Of a stretch of 64,000 nucleotides of DNA, positions 54,291-64,000 are shown piece by piece (the stretch's first letter is position 1; every line of letters begins with the position of its first letter). The stretch is from the NCBI RefSeq assembly GCF_002234675.1, contig NC_019864.2:20028582-20092581 (forward strand), read 5' to 3'. The notes beneath the pieces are model-generated. The model did not search any database. It was not told where the DNA came from and saw only the letters and a list, made by a program, of their open reading frames with translations. Made by a program: the position numbers and the translations under genes. This DNA is from Oryzias latipes (lineage: Eukaryota > Chordata > Actinopteri > Beloniformes > Adrianichthyidae).

Positions 54291-54637
54291 CATCATTGCT
54301 TGAATTTTTTTCATGCTATATGCAAAAGTCTTTGTCCCTTAAGGCAACAGATTACAGCCCCCCCCCCCCCCCCCCCCCCCCCCAGGCTGCTGTCGTATTA
54401 ACATTAGCTTGGAGCTCCAGAATGGACAAGAAAAGACGACGAGAATGGCTCGAGCAGGGCGTTGCTCACGGGGGGGGTCGCTCGTGCCATGCGGTCGCAC
54501 GTGCTCGGGCCCGCTAAATGCTACTTGTAGCTTTAATTTTTCATTGCATTTAGTTACATGTATAAATTATATCTGGCCCTTTGAGGACGACCACTATGCT
54601 GACGTGGCCCTCGGTGAAAATGAGTTTGGCACCCCTG

Positions 54638-54645
54638 GTTTAATA
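54638..54645. repeat. Right 8-bp target duplication of the hAT element
   Basis: GTTTAATA directly follows the element end (ggcacccctg), identical to 36514-36521. Confidence 0.85.
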
Positions 54646-54889
54646 CATCTGCCACTATCAAAATAGTACTGATAAAAGCACTCATAATGAAAATCAAGGC
54701 CTGATCAAAGCAGGATTCTTGAATTACTTCTTTAGATATTGCTGGATGGCTGAAAAACTAAATATTACAGTACTGTTAGAAGATGCAAGCCCATTTTGCT
54801 AAATAAATTATCTTCAATATCTGTGGTCATTCTGGAAGCTGTCCCCAAAGCAAACCTTCCTCATATGACAATAGTGTCAGGGGAATTCA

Positions 54890-55870
54890 ATCTGGGATGC
54901 ACCCTGGGGGTTAGTTTGCTTGGCTGCTGGGTCCTCTGCTCTCTGGCACTGGGGCCCCCTGTGGCAGTCCTACCGACACTGGTGATAAATTTACAACCAT
55001 CAAATACTTATGACATACAGCTTTTAGATTTAATACAGTTAACTTGGCAGTGCTTTCCAGGGGCAGGGCCTCCAGGCGCGGCAGGAGGGGCTATTCTTCT
55101 GGTTGGGCTGGAGTTTGCACTCTCTGTGCCTCCTTGCTCTCTGGCATTGGGGGACCCTGTGGCAGTCCTGCTGGGCCTGGACTGGAAGGCAGATGCGATT
55201 GTCTGGCGGGAGGTTTTCCTCTATCTGCTATCCCGTGCAGATGTTTGGGGCTACCACTGGTGCTCCGGCAAAGGTCTTGATGTGGGGATGATCCCACACT
55301 CTCCCTCTGTTTTTACATTCCATCATCCACCCCATAAGTACATAAACACTCATTCGAGCACAGGTGCTAGCTCACCTTTGCACAAATGGTTTCCATGACT
55401 GAATAAATTGTTTTGCATGTGTTAGTCTAACTGGATAAGTATGCGTGTGCAAATAATAGCTGTATTGTGTACATGTTGACATGTTTATAAGTGAAGATTT
55501 CTGAAGCCAACAGGTCTGTTTGTAACTGTTGAGTGTGTGTGTGGATAGGCCCCACCACATCTACACCTGACAGTGATGATTCTAAACTTCCAGCAACTTG
55601 ACTTGTTGCTTTAAGATTTATGATGCTTTATGATTTTACCCCCCTCTGCTTCTATAGTTACCCTCCTATCCCCCCTCTCTAACATCCCTCTCTCTTCTTC
55701 ACTCCTCTTCCATTCCTCCTCCTTTCCGTACAGTCCAACAAAAAAACAGTTATAAATATAATTAATATAAACAAAGTTAAGTTTATATTACAAAAGGGGT
55801 TCATTCAAAGATAGACCTTGTGTGTCAGAAGTTGTTACAGTAAAATATGTCCAACATAAGCTCTCATCTG
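54890..55870. repeat. Probable unidentified repeat, GC-rich part with internal duplication
   Basis: A GC-rich stretch contains gctctctggca(c/t)tgggg followed by ccctgtggcagtcct twice (54937-54972 and 55135-55170). A long pyrimidine-rich run follows (55640-55735). A 200-codon open frame (54796-55398) has no recognisable domain and mixes hydrophobic low-complexity sequence, so it is not called a gene. The class is unknown. It lies where the missing CARD exons of gene C would be expected. Confidence 0.4.
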
Positions 55871-56806
55871 TTTGCTCAGCTGTTGGACGGAACAAGTTAG
55901 AAGAAGAAATAGAGATTTAAGATTTAATTCACCAAGACCACCTATGAAGTCCAGACTTTGAAGTGTACAGTTTAATTTACATATCATATCTAAAAAGAAA
56001 AGAAGCATTTTTTGCCTTATTGCACAGCTGTCTTAAAAAAAACAGGCAAAGACGGGATCAGTATTATGGTCGATAATATTTGTAAACATTAGACCATACA
56101 CCTATGCAAATTACAAAAAAGGTGAAATAGTGTAAATAAAAAAGAAAGACAGGTATGCAGCAAAAAGAGCTATTGGAATAATGTACCAATGGTCAACCAC
56201 AATTTATTTTAAACTTATTTTATTTCTAGTATTACGGGGTTTTTTTATGCACGCTTCTATGACTGGTGACAATCATGAAAACAACAGTGGGTAACCTTTT
56301 GGATTCCTGCTTGGTCTACTGAAACCACAAATATTACAACTCATTTGCTCTGAACAAATATACATAAATAGGGGGGGGGGGGGGGGGGTCACTGAATTGA
56401 TGAAAAGAATGATGTTGAAGAGAAAGAGTTAGAAATGCTCTGACGCTTTTCTCCACATCTCCAGAGTACTCAAAATTACTGGAATTTGTCACCAGGAAGA
56501 AAAAAGAAAGTTCTATCTGGAATATTTTAATAACATAAGCAAAACATGCAAAGTTTCTTCACTAGTGTGTACAAAGGTAAAGAAAATAATGTTATGCAAA
56601 AAAATCTTTTTAAGCATGATCTGGAACAAAAGTGCATTTTCAAGGTTCCTGAAAATTGTGAAGCAATGCAAGCCAATCTGGTTTGTTATCCTATGGAGCT
56701 GTCTTAGATTAAGGCAAATTGACATTCCAGTCCTGAAAGAGAACAATGCAATATGAAGAAGAAATATTTATCAGACAGATTGATGAAGAAAAAAACAGTC
56801 ACTCAC
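55871..56806. other. Downstream of gene C exon 6, no exon recognised
   Basis: I searched the minus strand for the CARD start (an NFVD-like motif after an acceptor) and for the linker exons, and found neither. An 18-base G run lies at 56371-56388. Confidence 0.5.
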
Positions 56807-58482
56807 CAGTTTATCCAAAACCTGATAGACCACCTTGTTAATTTCTCGCTCATGCATTGGGAGCACCGTCTCAGTGCAGCCAATACACTCTAAAAAAATC
56901 ATTTTTGATACCAAAGGACATGTTTAAAACCTGTCATCTGAAATTTCTAGCAACATGAAAACAGTAATTGATGTTTAAACAAATAGTGCATATTCAATAT
57001 AAAATCTGCAACATTACTTCGTGTGTTCTTACACAGAATTTACGTATTTGTAAATGGAATACATACCATTAAATGTTGGTCTCTCCTTTGGATCTTCTTT
57101 CCAGCACTTCTGCATGAGATCTAGCAGATCTTTCATTCCCTCTGTATTTATCTTTGATAAGTCATCAAGAGAAGGTCTTTGACCCATAGGAACTTTTACT
57201 TCCACCAAGTCTGCAGGAATGCCTTTGTTTTCAAACAAGAAAAGCACAGAAGCAGAGATGAAGACACACATTTACAATGGGACAAATCTGTGTGATGGTC
57301 AGCTTCGTTGTAAAAGACAAAGTAAAAGCATGTTTTTAATACAATACAGTACAGTCTTGGAAAAAAATAAGTAAATAAAAATGAATTGGATTTAATTTAC
57401 CTTCATAAGGTTCTTTTCCAGAGAGGGTGGACCAGACAAGAATAGCAAAGCTAATGAACAAAGATAAAATATTTAATTGCGCCACTTTGTTTGTCGATAT
57501 TTTTGACTAAATGTTGACAATACAATTCAGAATTTTTTTTTGAAAACATGTACATCTGCAATGATTACCTGTATCTGTCAAAAGCACGACTAGGTTTATA
57601 GTTTAGATCAAAAGCTTCAGGTGGCATGTACTTCACTGTGCCTGCATTGTCTGTTGCTTCTTGATTGCTGGGATTGAAAGATATGGATTCGGTGCACAGA
57701 CCAAAGTCTGCCAGCTACAAAGTGAAGCAGAAAATATAACAATGAATAATTTGACACCATATATGTACGTATAAAATCAATTCATAATTTAATGCTTGTT
57801 ACCCTAGCATGAAGTTCATCAGACAGCATTACGTTCTGGGGTTTTAGGTCACGGTGCAGGATACCCAGAGAATGGAGGAAATTCATTCCAATGGCCACTT
57901 CATGGATCAAACGGCAGGCCAGTGGAAATGGCGGAGGACCTGACAATTTTTTCCAAAGAGTCTCAACAGATCCTCTCTTCATGAACTCCATCACCATTCC
58001 CATTTGTTTATTTCGTCCAAAAGGTGGGATTCCCTCATACATTCCATAGATTGACAGGACAAAGTTACAGGACAGCAGTTTAAGATAATTAGCCTCCTTC
58101 TTCACTTCCGCATCCATATCATTTCTGGAAAAAAGGCAGTAAACTCTTTAAAGCAGTGTAAAAAAATAAATAAACAAGCTGCTGCAGTGTACAATGGTCC
58201 TTGCGTTCCACCACTGCCCCACATGTCTCATCACTCATATTTGCCCCCAAAGAGGGGAAAAGAGAAAAAAATATTCTAATTAATTATATTATAATCTGCT
58301 TTTTTGTGAGTTTGAGCCATAAAGAACACATTTGGAATGATGTGAATTTACCCTTGGTGAATCAACTTGATGGCCACATCGTGTCCCATGTTCACGGCTT
58401 TGACTTTGTAGACACTACCGAACCCTCCTTGACCAATAGGCTCCCATGTATCCAAGCCGTCATTATGAAATTTCTTTTGCAT
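56807..58482 (-). CDS. RIPK3-like kinase without visible CARD (gene C)
   Basis: Six exons in frame, 296 codons before the last donor: 58482-58352, 58124-57803, 57714-57569, 57450-57401, 57222-57067 and 56889-56807. Exon pattern and phases match genes A and B. The kinase domain keeps glycine loop GQGGFGSV (17-24), VAIK lysine 39, HRDLK (Asp136) and DFG (154-156). The usual FGI at the start of the 50-nt exon reads FAI. The last exon ends in a good donor (aaactg|gtgagt), but no linker or CARD exon is seen down to the hAT element at 54.6 kb. Without splicing, the frame reads about 12 further codons to a stop. The product may be kinase-only, have a diverged tail, or be a decaying copy. The kinase residues argue against old decay. 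Confidence 0.75.
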
Positions 58483-58484
58483 TT

Positions 58485-58777
58485 TTACAAATGACCAGAG
58501 CCTTAGAAAAGGAAGAGGACATAGTTAATAATATATATTTACTTTTCAGCTGATTATTTAAAGCTTATTACCACTGCCCAGAAACTTTACATTTAACCAA
58601 TGCAAACTTTGTTTCTTAGTTTTTGTATCTAAAGAAAGTTTTTTTCTACTTACCAAGTGGAGTTTCTAGTGTGTCAGAGATGCTGTCAGAGAACTGAGTG
58701 GTGAGCGCTTCTGTTTTCCTTCTTTTAAATGCTCCTTCAAGCTGCTGCCTCAAACTTGTTTGAACCAGATTTGACAT
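58485..58777 (-). CDS. Upstream ORF in the gene C leader (46 codons, spliced)
   Basis: A leader exon (ATG at 58777, donor at 58653) splices to the acceptor ending at 58502. The joined frame (58777-58654 plus 58501-58485) encodes 46 residues starting MSNLVQTSLRQQ. It stops with TAA two bases before the kinase ATG. This is an upstream ORF by position. It could reduce or couple kinase translation, or be an N-terminal extension lost by a small frame change. Gene B has no ATG at the matching position. Confidence 0.5.
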
Positions 58778-58799
58778 TGCAGTTGATGGGCGGGACTTT

Positions 58800-59299
58800 T
58801 AAGTAATTTTACTAAGTCAGGCGGAATAGCAAAACTGGAGAAGATGAAGACAGCACCCCCTATTTCAGTTTTAGGAGCAAAACCTTGCAAGAGAAATAAA
58901 GCTGATGTGGTTTTGTAAGTTATACAGTTTACATCAAAATGTGCGACGCTCTTAAAGTAGTGTTAGGGTTACTTTTTGAGCTGCTGTCCAGGACAGGCAG
59001 AGGGTGAAATAAATGACACTGTCAGTTACAGAAATCCAAATTTAAAATAATTATTTCTTAGGTTTGCTACATTAAAGGAGTTGTGCATTTTTGCATCAGC
59101 ATTTGGACTAAATGCACAGACATCTTTGCATGAGCGAGCAGATGACTGCAGTGTTAGTGTCCATGGTAAGAACAACACTAGAGCAGTTTCTGCTTTTGAT
59201 CTCTGGAATTATTATTAATCATTATTATTAATTATTAATTAATTATTTCATTAAAGCTCTGACTACAGTGTCATTCACAGGCAACATAAACTGACTCTG
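58800..59299. other. Upstream of gene C, no feature recognised
   Basis: It should include distal promoter sequence of gene C. Nothing specific was identified. Confidence 0.35.
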
Positions 59300-59500
59300 G
59301 TTTTCTCAAGGGTGGCGGTGTTTAGGACCGGCATGCAGGAAACCAGGGTTTGCTTCACAGCGTGTGCAAAGAGATTATTCCAGTGTGAGTTCTTAGGCAA
59401 GACCCCTCACGCTGCTGGGTGCCATGAAAATACAGGGTTGCGTTTTAGGAAGGGCATCCAGTGTAAAATTCTTTACCAAACCACCATGGAATCTCAGGAC
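59300..59500 (+). repeat. Degenerate SINE-like copy
   Basis: ggtggcggtgtttaggaccg, then aaccagggtttgcttc (a decayed box B) and acagggttgcgttttaggaa with ggcatccagtgtaaa follow the layout of the tRNA-derived SINEs at 27.4 and 48.1 kb. They are too diverged for target duplications to be seen. Confidence 0.5.
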
Positions 59501-62500
59501 AAGTTTTCACAAGAATGGAGTCGGAAATATAGCCTCTTGGAACAGTGGTTTCTCTGCCTTGTAACAGGATAAAGTGATAAATTGTCAGCTGGTAGACAAT
59601 GAGGTGAATTAAGCAACACACAGTATGTTAAAAAAATAATTTGAAACTCACCGAATTTTTCTTATTACTAACTCAAATAGTCTTGACTAAATATTAGACT
59701 AAAACATGTTCATGCCCTTGATAGGTAGACTTTATAAACGACTTAACAGCCTTAGTCATAAATACCCTTACGGCTCTGGGCTATATGCGAGCAAAACTTG
59801 CACAAACCTGTTCAGGGAATGCAGGTTGCTCAGTTGAGCGAAAATGTTGTTTCTCATTTTTTTCTACATCTAAATGGTGATAGAAAAATTGGTGAAATTG
59901 GTGATAGAAGAAATTGGTGATATGCGAGAGTATTGGATCCTTTCTTTTTTACACCCCCAAAAATCCAGCGCCATATGCAAGGAGCTTGTGAATACTGTTC
60001 ACGTGAAAATTTAAAATTAGGAAATTATACAATCATGACAAAAGGTCCCACATTCATGCGAGGTCAGAATAAGGCCAGTACTCGCACCTGAGTGACATCT
60101 AGAGTCTGGCATAAGAACACCGACAGCATCACCTGTGTGTATAAGTCTGTGCAACTTATATTATTCTTAGTAATACTTCATGATACACTTACTACATTTC
60201 GACAACAGATTTGCTCCAGGAGCTGCAACTAGTGTGTGAATGAGTGAATCGGACTGTAATTGTAAAGCCCTTTCGGCTTTAAATAAAGGTAGAACAGCAC
60301 TTTATAAGCACGTGCTGTTTAGTATTTTCAGAAGAACTGCCTAAAACATTCCCAAATAAGGGATGATCACACTGTTGATCAATGATAAATAAATACCTGT
60401 GTACATGTGAATGTAAATGGTTCCTGAACTCAGCTGTTTCTGCTGCTCACCTCTCCTCCAGGGGATAGAGCAAACGCGCAGAACACATTTCACACAAATA
60501 GGTGCATATCAGCTAATGGGACTTTAACTTTAAGCTTAAATTTAAATATGTGGCTAACAAAAAAAAATCCAATCCAAAAAATCCTTTCTGACATCACAAC
60601 AGCACACTAGTTAAAAAACAGCGTCTTTGTGACAGTTCAATTGATAGAGATTTAAAAGGAGTTATCAACAGATTGATTTTAAAAATTAAGAAAAGGGTTT
60701 GATTTTTTTTTCTCAAAAGCAAATCATGAAATTCAATTCCTAAAAAACTGTTTAACCTCCTGGTAAACGAACCGCTAATGATAATAAATGGTAGGAAAAA
60801 AAAGTTTCATTCTGTTGAGAGCAGACTTCAGATTCTTCTAATGCTTACTTTGTTTATATTTTGCATGTACTTTGTGATATGATCATCCTGAACCCATTCA
60901 GGTTCTGTTTTTGTCTGCTCCTCCAGACACCGAAGTCCAATAAGCTACTTTCGGTTGTTACCTAAAATTACTTGAACACAATCTTTGATCTCTTTTGCAA
61001 ATTTCTATCAACAACTAATTTATTGTTTCAGAAAGCATCAGCTTAAAACAAAAGGTTTCTTATTTTGTTTTTTTTAGTATACATTCAAAAAGGGCAATAC
61101 TTCATTTTTATTTTTGTCAACACTCATCATATGCAAATCCATTCATTTTCTGAATAGTTAAATCCTTGTCGGGGTAATGGGGTTGTGAGGATCTGTCCCA
61201 GTCGATATTGAGGCATTCAGTCGCAGGACAGATTTAAATCATTATTCTAATGATCTTATTTGTTTCCCCACTAATAACAATGCAAAATGCATATCAGACA
61301 ATTAAAATCAGAATAAATGATTCAGTTAGTTACATGCAAACCGAGTGCATGAAGAGATTGGAGACACTTGTGACATCTACATGAAAATCACAGCCAGATT
61401 TGATTCAGTTTTTTTCATTATTTAATCACTTCTGCGTGGAAAATTTGCTCTATAACTTGTTTTACAGGTCACTGTGTAGCCTCATGGTGCGGTGTGGAAA
61501 CCTGTTTGAGAACTGAAAGAGAAACCTGACTGTTGTAGAAGTTATGTTTTAACACACAATGAAGGAAAACAAGTCTCACTAATCTACATATATATAAAAG
61601 CTGTGATGCATTTTTTCCTGCAGAGAATGTATTACTTTGACACTGCCTTATGGAAAAACATGCTAAACAACCTTTTTTTACATAAAGTCTTAAGGTATGA
61701 TGAGGTTAAAAAAATTGCATTCCAAAAAGCATTCCAGTTTAATCCCAGTAGTTACTCCGTCACAGACCTGGTGCAAAAACAACTGAGTTTTGCTTAAAAC
61801 TAAAAAAGTTAGAACTTTACTTCCTGAGAAAAGACAAAAACCACAATACTTCTTAAATAGGAATTTTATAAATGTGTTTTTCGTAAGTGTGTAAAACTAT
61901 ACAATGCTGCATTACCCAGAAAAATGTATGTCTAAGATGTGAATAAATTATTGCAACATATCAATGCTGCAGGATGAAATAGTTGTCATAAATCTGAAAC
62001 TGAGAGTTGATCTGTTTTCAGTGGCTTTTCTTTCAGACAACTGCTTAAATGGATGAAACTTGAAATACATGCCAAACGAGCTGCCAATTCTATTCTGCTC
62101 CAGATGGCTGCAGTAACGTGTGTGGGTTTGTTTGTCTCTTTATGTTGATTCTGAATAATTTTCTTCCCCTTTGCTTGACGTTAGCACATCTTGAAGTTTT
62201 TAAAGGGACAAACAAGGAAGTTTTAAATGAAAACAAATAAGTAATCACAGATTAGAAAAAATGTTTTCTACTAATTGTATCTCATGCAGAATATTTAAGG
62301 AAAACATATTGCCTATTGTAAAAAAAAACACTACATTTTAATTTTGTTTTTTCAAAATTATCTTTATCACTTTAATTTAAACAAATTTCCACTAAATAGT
62401 TGGTTTTTGCTTTGAAATTTTTGTTTCGCTTCTTATTGCACAGGTTTTATTTTTTTAAATAATTCATAAGGGTTTTGAAGTTAAATTTGTAATATTTTTT

Positions 62501-64000
62501 AATCTTTTTTGGAAGACAGTAAACAAAATTTGAATACAATTTGTCTTTCACAAATTTTCAGATCACATTGGTTTCAAAATTAAAATAAAATAAAAAACTG
62601 AAATCTGTATCCAAACAATTTCATAAAACACTGACTAACACTGAAAAATGTTTTGATGTCACTTTTTATTTATTTATTTTTTTACACAAAATAATGTGTT
62701 TCACTGATGAAATAGTTGTTTCGGTATGACTGTAATATTGCAGTAGTGACCATAGCCTATTTCAGCATTTTGATTGTTTTATTTGTTAACCCAATAACCA
62801 TTTTGTCCTATGTCCTGCAATAAGCAATTAACAGATTTATTTATTGCATGAAAAACAAGGACTGATTAGTTGAAGCTTATTTCTGCATTAAACAATAGAA
62901 ATTCAAACTCGGTTGGGGTTCAAAAATTAAACTTCTCAGACATTGCTTTGAACATGGTCGAGTTACTCTTCGTGACATTTTCAGGCTAATTTCTGGTGAT
63001 GACCTTTTCCAGGGTGTACCAAATCTTGTCCTCCATTCGTGACCAGAAAAAGTGATCCAGCGCTGTGCATGACTTTGACAACTTGCAAAAATCGCACACA
63101 ATTGCATAAAATCTACATCATAATTGTGTGAAATTTATTTATCTATGCGTACACTGCATAATTTTCAAACGACCCAATATTGTCAGGAATGTCTGTCTTC
63201 TTTGTTGGTGAAAATTCAACATTTCTACTTGAAAATAGGCTCCCCCTATTGGCTAAGACAAATTTTATCGTGGAAACCACTTAGAAAGACCAGACAAGAC
63301 TTGTTATGCATATACCGGTACATTAAATTTAGACAAAAAATACAAAAATCTATTTTCATTTTTCAACTTCATATTGAAACAACCTATGAAAGACACAATT
63401 AAATATGTTGTTGAAAATAAGGATAAATCCATTTAATCAAATGTTTATCATTTGAAATTCATATAATTCAAAGTCATATAAAGAATTGGACACTTCTTAT
63501 ATTTGATTACATTGATTTATTGATTAAACTAATATGGAAATATTTTAGAAAAAAAACAATACTAAAAAAAGGCTTTCTGTGTCAAAGCAATCATTTAAAA
63601 ATTCTGTAAGTTGCTTAGGAGACTAAATATAACACAAAATACACCTGCATTCATGTGGTAATATAACTAGCAGTCAAAGTCTTTTTATATATGACACAAA
63701 CTAAAAATCTTTTAACTTCACTGAAGACCTTTATAACTGTTTTAGTCTAATCTTCTGTACCTAATTGGCAACAGATTTTATTTTTTGATAAATATTCTGC
63801 TGGAAAATTAAGTAATAGAATCTCCAATAAGATAGCTTTTTGACAAGAAATCACCACTTGAAAAATAATTTTAATTAAACAAAACACTATTAGCAAACAC
63901 CTCTAAAGTTCAGGTTTAAATTCACTTTTCATGTTCAAGAAATATCACTGAGATTTAAAAGCTCAGGCTCAGGGTTTATTCTGTGGTTTTGTGCACACGT
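59501..64000. other. Gene-free AT-rich region
   Basis: No splice-bounded or domain-bearing coding sequence was recognised on either strand. Weak relics of dispersed repeats are visible near 61135-61205 (ccattcattttctgaatag, then gtcggggtaatgggg) and 62990-63065 (tttccagggtgtacc..). The remaining open frames are short and look random. Confidence 0.5.

Larger units (their letters stand above)
49214..54534. repeat. Tandem unit 3 of the hAT interior
   Basis: About 5.3 kb. The left block resembles unit 1 most closely, but the L2 carries the 92-bp deletion shared with unit 2. It has a private ~21-bp insertion near 53299-53319 (gtttaaacttacatcaat). The C run (54358-54383) is 26 bases. Confidence 0.85.
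36522..54637 (-). mobile_element. 18.1-kb hAT (Charlie-like) element with tandemly amplified interior
   Basis: The left end starts cacgtgtcaaactcaaggc, followed by a ggcccgggggcc stretch. The right end, read on the minus strand, starts caggggtgccaaactcattt. These match the hAT-Charlie terminal consensus, and an identical 8-bp duplication GTTTAATA flanks the whole. Inside are about 340 bp of left-end DNA, five short modules, three tandem units of 5.3-6.6 kb and about 120 bp of right-end DNA. Each unit holds a decayed antisense hAT transposase fragment, a block rich in the phrase tagcgccacct, an L2 fragment and a solo LTR. The element is non-autonomous now. It separates RIPK-like genes B and C. 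Confidence 0.8.

Noticed and set aside
36852-54559. 8-bp direct repeat AGTTACAT (36852-36859 and 54552-54559) as target duplication of an inner element
   Set aside because: The sequences next to it do not form matching inverted ends, and the octamer is AT-rich. Coincidence cannot be excluded, so it was not called.
54796-55398. 200-codon plus-strand open frame
   Set aside because: It has no start context, splice support or domain. It overlaps a GC-rich internally repeated segment, so chance openness in a repeat is more likely.

Overview
This window is vertebrate nuclear DNA, almost certainly from a teleost fish. Genes are split into short exons with GT-AG introns, and the intergenic DNA holds typical fish repeats: L2- and RTE-type LINEs, tRNA-derived SINEs, a hAT element, an endogenous retrovirus and a (CATC)n-tailed LINE end. 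No operons, ribosome-binding sites, CRISPR arrays or convincing tRNA/rRNA genes were seen. Exon models were built by eye from splice sites and reading frame; the models for prrt4, impdh1 and the two kinase-CARD genes keep one frame from start to stop.

Layout. 1-6.2 kb is repeat-rich, with LINE ends, a 25-bp perfect palindrome and one candidate orphan exon. 6.3-10.3 kb (+) is a prrt4-like multi-pass membrane protein gene. 12.3-18.5 kb (-) is impdh1, including a first exon like the mammalian retinal N-terminal extension. prrt4 and impdh1 are also neighbours in human (7q32), which supports both names. 20.5-21.7 kb is a 5'-truncated RTE LINE, and 22.3-26.0 kb is an internally deleted endogenous retrovirus with two 516-bp LTRs.

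28.7-58.8 kb is a cluster of three paralogous RIPK3-like kinase genes. Gene A (+, 28.75-31.9 kb) and gene B (-, 33.3-35.5 kb) face each other tail to tail, and both end in a CARD of the type seen in fish inflammasome proteins. Gene C (-, 56.8-58.5 kb) has the kinase exons, but no CARD exon is visible downstream. Partial duplicated segments near 20.0 and 26.1 kb look like remains of further copies. The domain order suggests innate-immune or cell-death signalling; this is inference.

Between genes B and C lies an 18.1-kb hAT transposon (36522-54637), bounded by hAT-type terminal repeats and an 8-bp target duplication. It is inflated by three tandem units of about 5.3-6.6 kb. Each unit carries a decayed antisense hAT transposase fragment, an L2 3' fragment and a 420-bp solo LTR. 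Unit 2 also has a private SINE insertion and an extra internal duplication. 59-64 kb has no recognisable gene.
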